Source of the DNA: Scheffersomyces stipitis CBS 6054
Taxonomy: Eukaryota > Ascomycota > Pichiomycetes > Serinales > Debaryomycetaceae
Direction: 5' to 3'
Length of the DNA stretch: 64,000 nucleotides
NCBI RefSeq assembly: GCF_000209165.1
Contig: NC_009042.1
Coordinates: 1,240,001-1,304,000 of the forward strand
A program made the translations under genes and the position numbers. The notes under the pieces were generated by a model. The model was not told the origin of the DNA, ran no database searches, and saw only the letters and a list, made by a program, of their open reading frames with translations. Every line of letters begins with the position of its first letter. Positions within the stretch are counted from its first letter, which is position 1. Shown here piece by piece: positions 22,784 to 33,504 of this stretch.

Positions 22784-23884
22784 TGTTGTCTCAAAAGTTG
22801 CAGTATAAGAGCTGGTCTAGTGGTAAAACTCTTTAAAATTTCAATCTGATACTCCTGTACCTGGTTCAATCGATCAGATTTTATAAGGAACCATAGTTAA
22901 GGCACTTAGTTAAGAGACTTTGAAGAGATTGCTAATGTGCCCATAGTTAAAACTATACAATTACATACATATCACTACCAATACACAATTCATATAGATT
23001 TACAAATACAGATCACCTTCTTGGGTGAGTCCCGATTTCTGTATTCTCGAAATCTCAAAACTTTTTATTTCGCTACCATTCAGAAAGTTGGTCTCGCTTA
23101 TCCCCCACTTTTGAACAACGGTTTGAACAGATTCCTGTTCCTAGTTCAATTGTGGGGGTTACGGTTCATCCTTCTTCTTGGTAGAGCCATTCGTCAAATG
23201 GCTCTGTTTGCCAAAATACAAACTAGACTGTTCTGTCTCCTCCAACTTCATTGTTCCTATAGTGCGGAGTGGGGGATCAGTGGAAGAACCTTCCAGGTTT
23301 CTCTACACTATCTGGTTGCATCAAGTTATCAAACAATGGCAGACCCTTTGTACATCGATCATATAGAGAAATTGGGGGATCAGGTGGAGGCACCTTGGGA
23401 TGGCTACATCTTTACCTGGACCTCTAAATAGACTACGTTGCATATTTGTAGAATTTGGGGGATTCTAAGAAACGACCTTGGGGGATTCAGATGGAGGAGC
23501 AGGTCGGTAATTTCACAGAAGTTTGGAGGAAAACGGACATATAGAAACAGATTTGGAGGATAGAAGTTCTTCCCTTTAATTCAAAGCAACTGCTTTATCT
23601 TACATTTTTTTGTACTTCTATCTTTCTTCTTCCTCTATCAACTGTTAAACTTGTGCAGACACATGAATTATATTAAATAGTACAAAAATCATAGTTTTAT
23701 GGCTAAACTAAGGGAAAACAGTAAAGTGATAAACAATGTCAATACAGAAACAACTTGATTACAATTAAGAATCATTATAGAGACGCTCGTGTCTCAATGA
23801 GAGAATTGAAAACATTACTGATGGTTATCGAGTGATGGACAAAACAAACTGATTTGATGGTAATTTACAAGTCAACTATCTTTT
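22784..23884. other. Intergenic between AIM11 and EIS1
   Basis: 1.1 kb. A 164-codon frame (22937-23431) starts at GTG, has no in-frame ATG until near its end and resembles nothing known, so it is not annotated. The block 23101-23490 holds scattered copies of GGGGGATC/GGGGGATT (separate entry). A degenerate tRNA-like stretch lies at 22804-22886. Confidence 0.5.
23101..23490. repeat. Dispersed GGGGGAT-containing repeat
   Basis: Copies at 23269-23280 (GTGGGGGATCAG), 23373-23390 (TGGGGGATCAGGTGGAGG), 23455-23465 and 23478-23490 (TTGGGGGATTC), and an inverted TCCCCCAC at 23101-23108. The second and the last continue into GGTGGAGG / GATGGAGG. Confidence 0.6.
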
Positions 23885-26176
23885 TTAGATCTCTTCCTTA
23901 AATACACCTCCTGCGTTCTTGGTGCCACTCTGGCCCAATGAAAGTTCGTCTTCATAGTCGCCAGCGTTGCTTTCAGCGTCCTCGGCCTTGTTTTCGGCCT
24001 TGCTCTCGGCCTTCTCTGCTTTGCTTTCAGCCTTGTCGACTTCTGTGGCTTTTTCCTCTACTTTCTTGATTTCCTTCTTGGGTGAAGAAACGAGTTCTGA
24101 GGCTTTGCTCTTTAAAGGCTTGGGCGTCTTGAAAAGTCCGCTCAATCTCTTGAGGGTACCCTTTCTCTTAGGAGTCTCGGCCGAAGCCACTACAGGAATA
24201 GGTTTAATAGTGCTACTCTTGGTCTCTGGTTCAGGAGCTTTAGCTTCTGGCTCGATTTCTTTCACCAATGGAACTTCCTTTACAACAGGCTCTTCAACAG
24301 AGAACAAGGATCCAGTATCTCTAATCTTCTCTTCGTCAACTTCAGAGCGTAAGTGTTCAGGTAATTCCTTATTAATTTTGTGTTCGTCCTTAACCTTATC
24401 GTCGATTTCCAGCAAGATGGCCTGTTTTCCTGACTTCTTATCAGCAATATGTTGCTCTTTAGTCTTGTTCAACTCCTCCAATTGCGAATCCAATTGGTTT
24501 TCTTCTTCTGCATTCTTCTGGATCTCTTCATCGTGTAAATGTTGTAAGGCATCAACTTCCTTGGATGTTTCTTCGTGTTTCTTGGTGGAGTCTTCTAAGT
24601 CAAGGGTGTACTTTTCAATCGAAGCCTTGGTTTCTTCCAAGTTCTTGGTTAATTCAGCTAACTTGTCTTCGTACTCCTTGTTCAAAGCCTCAGCAGAGGT
24701 AACTTCGTTCAACAATTCGTCTCTAGCATCGGTAACTTCCTTCAACTTGGCGGTTTCTTCTTCTAATTCATCCAAAGTAGGCTTCAAAATCTCATCCTTT
24801 TCAGCCTGTAAGTCATCCAACTCCTTCTTACGTCCAGCAATCAAAGCAGCCTCTTCCTCGTCGATACGGTCCTGGTTTTCTTGCTTTTGAGCCAACAAGG
24901 CTTCCTTTTCTTGGGCATGTTTCAATTCCAACTCCTTTGTTTCAGTAACTTTACCAGCTACTTCGTCGTTTCTGCCCTGTTGGTACTCAGCATGCTGGTC
25001 CTCTTCCACCTTCTTCTTGTCTTCGTTATCGGCGATTCTCTGTTGTTTAGCGGCCTCTCTTTCTGCCTTTTCTCTGTTCTTCTCCTTCCATTCTTCCTGC
25101 TTGGCCAACTGGTGTTGTGTCTCTAACTCTTTCTGGGCTACCTTCTTCTGAAGATCGGCTTCTCTCTTGGCGGAGGCCTTCAGCGAGATATCATTCAAGA
25201 CAGGTTGGACAACAAGGGAAGCCATCTTGTCCAATTCGCTCTGCAAAATCGTTAAACCACCACCCAAGTCAATGACACCGGCCTTGTAGTTCTTGACTCG
25301 TTCGTCCGAGTTCTTCTGGGCGACAGCAAGAGCGCTGGCATACTGTTGAGCCTGGGCCTTCAAGTCTTGGGGAGTCGAACTGATCGACTGCAATCTCTCA
25401 TTGGCTCTTTCGTTGGCAGCAGACAACAAAGTGCTGTTAACCACAGCAGCAGCAGTGAACGACTTGGATCTCTTTTGGGCAGAAACCAGATCAGTGTACC
25501 CAGCACCGTGTCTGAGCGAAGCAGCAGCGCCATTAGCAGCTAGTGCCTCTTCCTCGTCGTTCAAGTACTCGGTATGCTTCGTAGCGTTAAGGCCTGATCT
25601 GAAGTCCAAGTCCGGATTGAAACGTGAGTTCAACGACTTTGTCGAGTTCTTATTGGCTACCTGGTTAATTTTACCAATATCGAAGCTGTTAGAAGACGAC
25701 TTCGTGGCCAAACCGGATCTCTTGATGTCTCTTTCTGGGTTGATTCTTGAGGTCATAGTCGAGGTCGAGTTCTGATTGGCTGCCCTGTAGAGCGAGTCTC
25801 CCTTAAGAGAGGGGATACCTGTTCCCACTCCTCCAGAAGAAGCCGTGGAGTAATTCGACGTCAACGTCAGCGTACGGGCGTTGGCGGCAGCGGCATCGGC
25901 GTTTGGGTCGGTGTTTTCACGGGACCAAGCGGTGATGGTTTCCCTTTTTGCAGCAAGGGCTGCGGTGTGGGCTTCGGGAGCAATTGTTCTTTCGTAAGAG
26001 GGTCTTACAGTGAGGTCTGAAGAAGCGGCGAGGAGAGCAGCAGTGTCGGAGGCGTTGGAGGTAACACCGATGGTGGCGGCGCCGGGCGACGTGTAGATAC
26101 CCTGTCTCAACTTCTGCTGGTACAACGCTTGTTGGGATAACGGTCTTCCGTTGGTCTGGTAGACGGAGTGCGACAT
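23885..26176 (-). CDS. EIS1: Eisosome protein 1
   Basis: Coiled-coil component of eisosomes, the Pil1/Lsp1 plasma-membrane furrows. 763 aa from ATG 26176 (the frame continues upstream only to a TTG); S. cerevisiae Eis1 is 843 aa. The conserved start is VYQTNGRPLSQQALYQQKLRQGIYTSPG, which matches the yeast VYQTTGEPLSREALYKAKLKYGVYQSP region, followed by Ala-rich blocks. Residues about 330-620 form a long charged coiled coil with EEWKEKNREKAEREAAKQQR-like heptads and the conserved KPTLDELEEETAKLKEV.DARDEL. The C terminus has a repetitive AESKAEKAESKAENKAEDAES segment. Divergent from CSE4 across 2.1 kb. Confidence 0.92.
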   Translation of the reverse strand: MSHSVYQTNGRPLSQQALYQQKLRQGIYTSPGAATIGVTSNASDTAALLAASSDLTVRPSYERTIAPEAHTAALAAKRETITAWSRENTDPNADAAAANARTLTLTSNYSTASSGGVGTGIPSLKGDSLYRAANQNSTSTMTSRINPERDIKRSGLATKSSSNSFDIGKINQVANKNSTKSLNSRFNPDLDFRSGLNATKHTEYLNDEEEALAANGAAASLRHGAGYTDLVSAQKRSKSFTAAAVVNSTLLSAANERANERLQSISSTPQDLKAQAQQYASALAVAQKNSDERVKNYKAGVIDLGGGLTILQSELDKMASLVVQPVLNDISLKASAKREADLQKKVAQKELETQHQLAKQEEWKEKNREKAEREAAKQQRIADNEDKKKVEEDQHAEYQQGRNDEVAGKVTETKELELKHAQEKEALLAQKQENQDRIDEEEAALIAGRKKELDDLQAEKDEILKPTLDELEEETAKLKEVTDARDELLNEVTSAEALNKEYEDKLAELTKNLEETKASIEKYTLDLEDSTKKHEETSKEVDALQHLHDEEIQKNAEEENQLDSQLEELNKTKEQHIADKKSGKQAILLEIDDKVKDEHKINKELPEHLRSEVDEEKIRDTGSLFSVEEPVVKEVPLVKEIEPEAKAPEPETKSSTIKPIPVVASAETPKRKGTLKRLSGLFKTPKPLKSKASELVSSPKKEIKKVEEKATEVDKAESKAEKAESKAENKAEDAESNAGDYEDELSLGQSGTKNAGGVFKEEI

Positions 26177-28301
26177 AGTATGGAAATTAACTGGGGAAAA
26201 TTGATAGCAGCAATATAGGTTTTTTAAAGTCAACTATTGGTGTAATTATCAATTGTTGTAGTGCTGTTACTGGTTGTGGTGCAGTAGCGGCGTTGTTCTT
26301 TGTTTGTATTGATCTTGCTGGTTGTTGCTTGTCGTAGATGTCAGCTGTGGTGGTGATGAGACTATAGCTAGAGAGGTAGTCAGACTAGGGGATAGACGGA
26401 TACGGACGATGGTAGGATGGTGGTCGGACAATACTGACACTATGGTAATGGCAGGGGCTACGGCTATGGCTATGTCACGCTATCTGGCAACAGCAATTGA
26501 ACTCTTTGAAAACTCGTCACTGTCGCTCAAAACTGGAAAAAGGGGTGGGGCCGTTCAGCCTTTATATGGAAGCGGCAGAAAAACGAACCTGAATTTAAGT
26601 CACGTTACCTGCAGCAGGAGGCAGAAGCGGGTTGGATGGGACGACAATCTCGCTGAGCTTCTACGGTAAGCCAGAAAAAGAAGTATATATTGTGTGTATA
26701 CGGCAATTTGTACTTGGCTGCTGGGATACGGAAGCAAGTAGGGGTATTTCCAGCAGCTTATATATGTATATACTTTCGTGGACTGTTTCTTTCCACACGG
26801 CAGAATACGTGGTGTGGCTACCAAAATCTCGGTAAATGTGCCAACTCTCTTAACTATGGGGTGGTCGCACCAGCATTCTTATCGCACGCTGAGCCAGCTG
26901 AAACGGCCATACGATAAGTCCACCAGCTCTCAATTGCAGCTGCTTCTTCTATAAGTCAATTGTGGTTGTACGGCTGGTGTACTGCCAGTGCCATCACCGT
27001 CGGCTCTTCGTTATTCGTCCATCCGTTCTCCTTATCAGTTTCTATCTGCTCAGACAATTCCACTGCCATGAAATTTCATCTCGGCTTATACGAAGGACAC
27101 CACAGTTGTCTCTGCCTTGGGGCTGCTGTCCCAGTTGTTCTCGGTTGCGAGCCCGTGCCTATGCCATTCCAGTCCATCTCAAGAGCTCCTCTAAAAGCCA
27201 ATATGGACGTCTCTCTGGCATCGCCAGGCACGATTGCGTCACTCTCAGGATGCACAGCTCTTGTTCCCAAAAAAGTCCGCTTCGGCTACTGAATTAGGAC
27301 TCGTTAGCCTTTCCTGCCTTCCAGTTCTTAACTATGCAATGGAGTCTTCTTCAATCCTACAATTCGGCTCTAACTCCCTGTCCTGGGATGATAGCGTGTT
27401 TTCGTCGAGAAAATAGAACCTGGCACCTGCAATTTCCCTCTGCCTTGGATTTGTAGGCTTTTTGCAATTTCAGCGACTCGGATAATCTTCTGTTCTCGTA
27501 CATACATACATGCATAAAGAGTGCTCGAGTCTACTTTCAATCTACTTTCAGTCTACTTTCATTCTACTTTTCATAATTCACACCAACTCTACATTTTACT
27601 GTCTACATTACTATTCTGCTGCTGCCGTTGCTTTTTAGCACATCTCTTTATCGGCTTTTCTCCTCATTCCTGCTATCTCTTCTCCTCTTTAGTTCTCGGG
27701 TTATCTGGCCAATATTATCTGCTACCAGAAAATATTCCTAGCGCGGTGCTTGTCTACAATTAGGTCCTCAACCAATCTCTGGCAAAAAACCGTCATCATA
27801 GAATAAGTTCATGAAAGATATAAAAGGATGAAGTATCCCTGGATTGCCATAGATAGAGACGTGCTGCAATTGCAAAACCAGCCCATATACACTTGACCAC
27901 GCCTGGGACACCCCCCAAAAACCCCTTAACCGCACTCTGGTGTATCCTGCACACACGAATGGCTGGCTATATCTTCATTCGGCTTACAGAATATAGTGCT
28001 TGCTAAAAACTTTCAAATCATCACCACAGATCAGACGCAGAGACAGGCAATCAAACGGTCGTATCCAGAGACAGAATTAGTTGATGTCGTTCTTTTGCTC
28101 TGAATAAAGGGCTTTCAATATCTGTATTACTTTTAATTGGAGTGTTTTAGGCTGTAGCCGAGTTCCATATTCAAGACTATCGCTACTATCTCTATCATTT
28201 CTGAAACAATCCTCTAGCATAACAGCACCACGACATTAGTATCGCAGCACAGCTCACAGTTCTATTTTCACTATTATTGATCTCAGAAACTTCATATCAA
28301 T
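26177..28301. other. Divergent intergenic EIS1/CSE4, 2.1 kb
   Basis: No gene that I trust; frames of 110 codons near 26960-27297 are open in two registers at once and look like chance. A four-copy 11-bp repeat lies at 27530-27574. The last 215 bases before CSE4 (28087-28301) contain no ATG and are probably leader. Confidence 0.55.
27530..27574. repeat. 11-bp tandem repeat, four copies
   Basis: TCTACTTTCAA, TCTACTTTCAG, TCTACTTTCAT and TCTACTTTTCAT in direct succession, about 730 bases before CSE4. Confidence 0.92.
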
Positions 28302-28817
28302 ATGGCTAGAATCTCTACAAGCTCCAATAGACCGTTACCCTCGTCCAACGCATTGAGACGACAGCGAGAACGAGAAAGACAAGAACAGCAAAGAGGAAGA
28401 CAACCACAACGTTCTGCTGCTCCTGGGTCGCGGCCGCAATCTGGAGCCAGTAGACAGCAACAGACGGGAATCTACAGAAATCAGCCGGGGGATCCTACAG
28501 TGCAAGCTACTGTGAAAAGAAGATATAGACCAGGAACCGTTGCTCTTCGAGAAATCAGACAGTACCAGAAAAACACTGACCTCTTGATTCGTAAATTGCC
28601 ATTTGCCAGACTTGTCAAAGAAGTGGCCGAAGACTATATCGGAGCTGACTACGGGATCAGATGGCAGTCCAATGCCGTGCTAGCCTTGCAAGAAGCCTGC
28701 GAAGCCTACTTGGTGCATTTGCTAGAAGACACCAACTTGTGTGCCATACATGCCAAACGGGTGACAATCATGCAGAAGGACATCCAGTTGGCGAGAAGAA
28801 TTCGTGGCTACTTGTGA
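28302..28817 (+). CDS. CSE4: Centromeric histone H3 variant (CENP-A)
   Basis: Replaces H3 in centromeric nucleosomes and founds the kinetochore. 171 aa: an Arg/Gln-rich N-terminal tail ([19 protein letters not shown]) unrelated to canonical H3, then an H3 histone fold from about residue 75, with [33 protein letters not shown], then [18 protein letters not shown] and [23 protein letters not shown]. The loop-1 segment between the first two ([11 protein letters not shown]) is longer than in H3, as expected of CENP-A, and the QTVALxEI-type Gln-Lys tail marks of canonical H3 are missing. Shorter than the 229 aa S. cerevisiae protein, as is usual in CTG-clade yeasts. Haploid point centromeres are not expected in this clade and none is seen. 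Confidence 0.98.
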   Translation: MARISTSSNRPLPSSNALRRQRERERQEQQRGRQPQRSAAPGSRPQSGASRQQQTGIYRNQPGDPTVQATVKRRYRPGTVALREIRQYQKNTDLLIRKLPFARLVKEVAEDYIGADYGIRWQSNAVLALQEACEAYLVHLLEDTNLCAIHAKRVTIMQKDIQLARRIRGYL

Positions 28818-30335
28818 GTTACAGGTTAGCTCTTGTACAATAGAATAGATGAGTATTTATAGGAGGAGGCTACGTCTCCAGCTGGCATAATGTAATATAA
28901 GGAATAATTCTAGAGAAAAGGTTTCTGGTTCTGGTAGAAAATCAGCAAGATAGAATCAAACGCAGCCACTATAATCTACTAGTAGAAGATGCGTTTTGTA
29001 GACTGTAGTTGCAATACTCCACGTCCAGGGGAGGTGTGGCAGAATACTGGCGTGACAGAGATGGAGAGAAAATTGGTGAAAAAATTGGTAAAATCTCGGT
29101 CTCTCCCTTCTAGATATTCAACTTAGATTCGCAACTTTTTCTTCTGATTTTCATCCCATACATCCACGAATCTACAATCAAAAACAGCCATTCATTATCC
29201 AGCTAGTCCGTGTCTCCCTCGTGGCACATGAAGCTGTAGTATCATGAAGTCTGCGGTCTCGTGACATGCCATTACCCCAGCTACTGTATCAATTATACCC
29301 CATTAGGAAAGGTGATTGCGGTCGTAGAAAACACCTTACCCGCAATGGGGAAAATGTCAATACTCCAGATCACCACAAAACAGTCTAATTCAGGCACATT
29401 CCCATGAGCCATATTGCCAACAGTTCTCTTGGTTACCCGAGAAGCCACCAAAGTAGGGAGCTGGGGGCTGTAGCCAGCCAGCCCTGTAAGTGCTCGTATG
29501 ACAGGATCTCACGGATGAGGTGCCTGGCATATATAATGTGAGCTTATTGTGACAGACTTATTGTGAAATTTGCCCTGTTGAATGTGCCGATTGATAAGTT
29601 TGGTTTACAATTGTCAGCGAGATAACAATTGCTGGAGACGATTGTCCGACGGTATTGTTCTTCGGATTGTTGTATTGTCAGAATATTGCAATGTCAACGA
29701 ACTCGACAATTTGGTGGTTGTAGCAGACTGGCTCGTCGTCACACTGTAGATATTGTAGATGGTTGGATCCGTGTCATTGTAGCTGGCATGGACCAGTGTA
29801 GTTATGGTTTTTCAAGGCTGTTCCAAGAATTTTGCCACTTCTGGTCTCGTCTGAAAGAGGGCAACACGATGGTGAAATTGCCTTGTAGCCTCATCTTCAG
29901 CTGAAACCTTCGTATCTCTTTAGACAATAATTTTAGAGGTATTGTTTACTATTTTTCCACCCTTATTTCAGCTGTGTGCCTGTATTATATTGGTCATAGA
30001 TATTGCATCACCTGCGATCAAGCATCTACATAAATATAATATTGTCTCTCGATATTCTGCTGAGGTGGTATATTTCGTTGTGGTCTTTTTTGCTCATTTA
30101 GTATAATATTTTCTTCAGTTATATGATTTTTTCAACTCATCGACTGTCGTTTCTTGTCCGTTGTTCATTTCGTATTATCCGTGCCAAATATTGAATTTCC
30201 CCGGCTTTTGTGAACAAGCCTGGTTCCAGCCAGTATTTATTAACAGTGTTCACCTGTAGATTTTTAACAAGCTCTTTTTTGAAACAGTTTACACACTATA
30301 GTCACATACAACCCCATACATATATCCTTCCATCC
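28818..30335. other. Intergenic, 1.5 kb
   Basis: No credible gene or RNA. An A-rich doublet of AAAATTGGT occurs near 29070-29095, and the stretch 29560-29790 is unusually rich in ATTGT. The last ~210 bases before 30336 lack ATG and are likely leader. Confidence 0.5.
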
Positions 30336-31622
30336 ATGGCTACCAGCGTAACCACTACCAAAAAGAAGAAGCTCGTCTACAAACAAGACAATGATGGAGT
30401 GTTCCGGTTGAAGAAAGTCGACAACAACGACATCAGCTCCATCGAGTATGCCGAAGATAAAAAGAAAGTCGACGACTACATCAACGAACTTCTCGACTGT
30501 TCCTACAAACTTCCCGAAGAACCCAAGCCTGAAGTAGAGCCTCCCAAATCTCAGGCACCAGAGAAAAAGCGCATCAAACAAAAGGTCTCAAAACCAACCT
30601 CTCCCAAAACATCTTCAAAACCATTCCCTCCTACTTCTTTTTCTTCCACTTACACCCCAGCTGCAATTCCCACTAATAGCTCTACATTCCTAGACAGAAT
30701 GAAGTCTGCTGTTGGGAACCAATCCGTGAAACACTTCCATATCCAGAGCTTTGTGCTAGGAGCTGTATCAACTCTAGTATTGTATCGATCTCAGGACTTG
30801 TTGTTGCATTATGCCATTGTCATATTCAATGTCTTAAAAGTCCTAGTCGTTGTATCCGTAGTCATTGGTTGTGCAACCTGGTATTCTGGAATCGTCACCT
30901 TGCTGGACCTCGGCAATTCTGGTAAGATCATCGATCAGATCAAAGCCAGAATCAATGGCACAGACTCTACCCCAAAACAGCAAGACAATCAACAAGAACA
31001 TGACGACCAAGAACTGCATTATACCGAACACTATTATGAATCAGATGACGATGACTCGGAATCGCTTCCTAAATCGAAATCTCCATCAATCCACTCACTG
31101 GAGGATCCTTTGGCTCCTCCTTCTAGAGAAAGAAAACATTCTTCCATCAGAGTCACTCCTTTCAGAATGAGCCCCAGACCTCTCCATTCGGAGTCTCCTC
31201 ATAGCCATCAGCAACAGCATTTGCCTCAGTCGCGTCATCGTTTCCAAAGTGCTCCTGATCTCGCTTCGAATAAACCTCCGCAGTTATATAGGTTGAACAC
31301 TGCAGACGCAAAAATGAGTCACTATAGAAAACAAACATCTCCTGTCAGATCCAGAAAAGACCTGGTAGACTCTTTCAGCTCTCGAGTATCTCCCAATAAG
31401 CATTTGCCTCCTGCTCCTGTGGACGAAGACTTGCCATTCATCAATGAAGTCAAACTTGTCGATTCACTCGATGAAGAAGTATTCAAACCAGACTTAGTTG
31501 ACCATAACGACTTCGTCAAGAGGCTGGTGAGTACCGTAAGCAAGAAGTCTGTGTTGGGAACACGGGCTAATTATAACAAGTTTTTGGCCAGTGTTCTGGA
31601 TAACGACTTGGACTTTGACTAG
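30336..31622 (+). CDS. Unrecognised membrane protein with two adjacent hydrophobic segments
   Basis: 428 aa from ATG 30336; upstream the frame is open to a GTG at 30210 but no ATG. N-terminal 120 residues are charged (TTKKKKLVYKQDNDG; DKKKVDDYIN), followed by Pro/Ser-rich KPTSPKTSSKPFPPTSF. Hydrophobic segments at about 138-150 and 157-183 form a hairpin-like pair. The rest is soluble with an acidic patch (ESDDDDSES), Ser/Pro/Arg-rich phospho-site-like stretches, and a conserved-looking acidic-hydrophobic end (EVFKPDLVDHNDFVKRLVSTV...FLASVLDNDLDFD). Such a hairpin suggests an ER or nuclear-envelope protein, but that is inference. No family recognised. Confidence 0.72.
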   Translation: MATSVTTTKKKKLVYKQDNDGVFRLKKVDNNDISSIEYAEDKKKVDDYINELLDCSYKLPEEPKPEVEPPKSQAPEKKRIKQKVSKPTSPKTSSKPFPPTSFSSTYTPAAIPTNSSTFLDRMKSAVGNQSVKHFHIQSFVLGAVSTLVLYRSQDLLLHYAIVIFNVLKVLVVVSVVIGCATWYSGIVTLLDLGNSGKIIDQIKARINGTDSTPKQQDNQQEHDDQELHYTEHYYESDDDDSESLPKSKSPSIHSLEDPLAPPSRERKHSSIRVTPFRMSPRPLHSESPHSHQQQHLPQSRHRFQSAPDLASNKPPQLYRLNTADAKMSHYRKQTSPVRSRKDLVDSFSSRVSPNKHLPPAPVDEDLPFINEVKLVDSLDEEVFKPDLVDHNDFVKRLVSTVSKKSVLGTRANYNKFLASVLDNDLDFD

Positions 31623-32124
31623 ACGTAACAGAGCATATTATAACGGAATATAGTAACGGAATATATAATTACAAAGGCTTCAATTTATGATGCCATAATC
31701 TATAATATCTAAAGTGTATAACGACCTTATTTCAGAACCAATTTGAGAAAGAAAATTCTATCTTTATAGAGGTTGGTTCCACAGTTTTGTATTCTAAAGT
31801 TGTGATTAACTGAGAAGGAATAGACATTTTTCAGATTTTTTGAAAATTTACATAAAAAACAAAAACTCTGGTATTCAACTCTTTCACAAGGAAGAAGATA
31901 GAATATATATCTAGCCGTTGCAAGCTCTTTTCTGCAAATCTATGGAGCCACTCTTCAGCTGATTACTTTGTACTGCTACAATTTGCAATCGTTTGTCGTG
32001 CACAGGCAACTTTTGGTGAACGAAAAATCAACTTTAGTATACGCATCTTTAAGTGAGCAACCTTTAATGAATACAAACAAGAATACTGAAACGTAGATTC
32101 AATTTCATACTTCTTTTATTCAAA
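31623..32124. other. Intergenic, promoter of ARP9
   Basis: 502 bases, AT-rich, with runs such as a poly-A stretch near 31855. Nothing specific recognised. Confidence 0.5.
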
Positions 32125-33504
32125 ATGCCATTGTACAAAGAAGAAAACTTCTTAGTGGTCCATCCCGGCTCTGAGCACACGTTGTTCTCATTTGGGTTGC
32201 AAGACTCCCTTGCTCCTCCACAATACAAGATTCCCTCGGTTGCTTACCAGAATCCCACCACCAAAGAATACAAGTCCAAACGTGACGAAAACGACACTGA
32301 TTTCGTAGAAATCCACCCCATACACAACTCCAAAGTGGTGGACTTGCCTGCGTTCAACTACTTGTTGAAGATTATTTTGCAGAGTGTCATCACCAAAAAT
32401 CCTATTGTTACCATCAACCAGATTCCTTTACTTCTTATAGTGCCTTCTTTGACGTGGTCCCGGTCAGATATCGAGTGTATCACCAAATACGTGATTGAAT
32501 CCTTGGAGTTTACAGCGTTTAATATCCTTGACTTATCATTGTCGTCCACTTTCGGTGTGGGCTCATCCACAAATTCGGTCGTAGTAAATGTAGGTCACAA
32601 CAACATCCAGGTCGTGCCTGTAGTCGGTTACCAGACCGTTAAATTCGCAGGCAAGTACTTGACGGGCGTAGGAGGCATCACATTGAACGAAGAAATAAAG
32701 AAAACTTTGCCCAACTTCACAGATGCACAAGTGGAAGACTTGAAGATATCTGGCATATACGAAGTTTTAACCGACCACGAGAGCTCGTTCTATTCGTTTG
32801 CCGACTTGGAATCCAAACAAGAGGACGATGAATTTGACGTAGCAAAAATCGTAGCGTCTGACGACAAAGGTGCCATAATCAACGGTGAAGTCGAAGATGA
32901 AAAACCCAATAAGGAACTTGAAAGGAATTTCTTTGTCGATTCCAAATCGGGCGAGAAAATATACGTAGGCAAGGAAAGATTCCAAAGTGCAGCCAAGTTG
33001 GTTGAAGTGGTGACTGATGCCATATACAACTCGTTGGCATTGATACCGGACTTTGAAAAAAGACAAGATTGCTACGATAACATCATTCTTGTAGGCTCGA
33101 CATTCAAGATTCCTGGCTTGAAGGAGGCTGTGCTAGTCAGATTATCAGAAAAGTATCTTATCAGTGAACCCGGTGAATCAACAGGATCTGCAAAGGACTC
33201 CAATGGTATCAATGTCACTCTTGCCAGGTACCAACAGGCAGAGGATTCTGTGGACGGCGAGACAAACTCCAACTTGGCTCAAGTTCCAAGTGCCATTAAG
33301 CTTGCCAAGTATCCTGACTATTTCCCGGAATGGAAGAAGCCTAAAGAAAGAGGTGGATCGTGGGAAGATGTTTTCTTCTTGGGAGGAGAGATCTATTCCA
33401 AGCAGATCTTTTCGAACAATTCCAACCACGGCCGTGAGTTGTTTATTGACAGTGAGGTTTACGAAGAAAGAGGGCCTCAGAGTATCTGGGATGTTACTAT
33501 TTAG
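32125..33504 (+). CDS. ARP9: Actin-related protein 9, SWI/SNF and RSC subunit
   Basis: Forms a heterodimer with Arp7 on the HSA helix of the remodeller ATPase. 459 aa against 467 in S. cerevisiae. Actin fold with the Arp9-specific start (F-L-V-x-P-G-S-x-x-TLFSFGL), IPLLLIVPSLTWSRSDIE.ITKYVIESLEF, VVVNVGHN..QVVPVV in place of the ATP-binding DxGxx site of actin, a charged insert at about 215-265, and the diagnostic end KLAKYPDYFPEWKK...FLGGEIYSKQIF....GPQSIWDV. Degenerate nucleotide-binding residues are normal for Arp9. Confidence 0.95.
   Translation: MPLYKEENFLVVHPGSEHTLFSFGLQDSLAPPQYKIPSVAYQNPTTKEYKSKRDENDTDFVEIHPIHNSKVVDLPAFNYLLKIILQSVITKNPIVTINQIPLLLIVPSLTWSRSDIECITKYVIESLEFTAFNILDLSLSSTFGVGSSTNSVVVNVGHNNIQVVPVVGYQTVKFAGKYLTGVGGITLNEEIKKTLPNFTDAQVEDLKISGIYEVLTDHESSFYSFADLESKQEDDEFDVAKIVASDDKGAIINGEVEDEKPNKELERNFFVDSKSGEKIYVGKERFQSAAKLVEVVTDAIYNSLALIPDFEKRQDCYDNIILVGSTFKIPGLKEAVLVRLSEKYLISEPGESTGSAKDSNGINVTLARYQQAEDSVDGETNSNLAQVPSAIKLAKYPDYFPEWKKPKERGGSWEDVFFLGGEIYSKQIFSNNSNHGRELFIDSEVYEERGPQSIWDVTI

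Noticed and set aside
22804..22886. tRNA-like stretch with box A (TGGTCTAGTGG) and a T-run
   Set aside because: Box B is poor, the anticodon arm does not form and the acceptor pairing is out of register with box A. Most likely chance in the AIM11 promoter.
22937..23431. 164-codon frame on the plus strand
   Set aside because: Begins at GTG with no ATG until near its end, no family resemblance, repeat-containing region.
23967..24890. 307-codon open frame antisense to EIS1
   Set aside because: Mirrors the repetitive, stop-poor coiled-coil sequence; Ser/Leu-rich with no family likeness.
26960..27297. Overlapping 110-codon frames in two registers
   Set aside because: Two simultaneous open frames of equal length indicate chance in a stop-poor stretch; no family resemblance.
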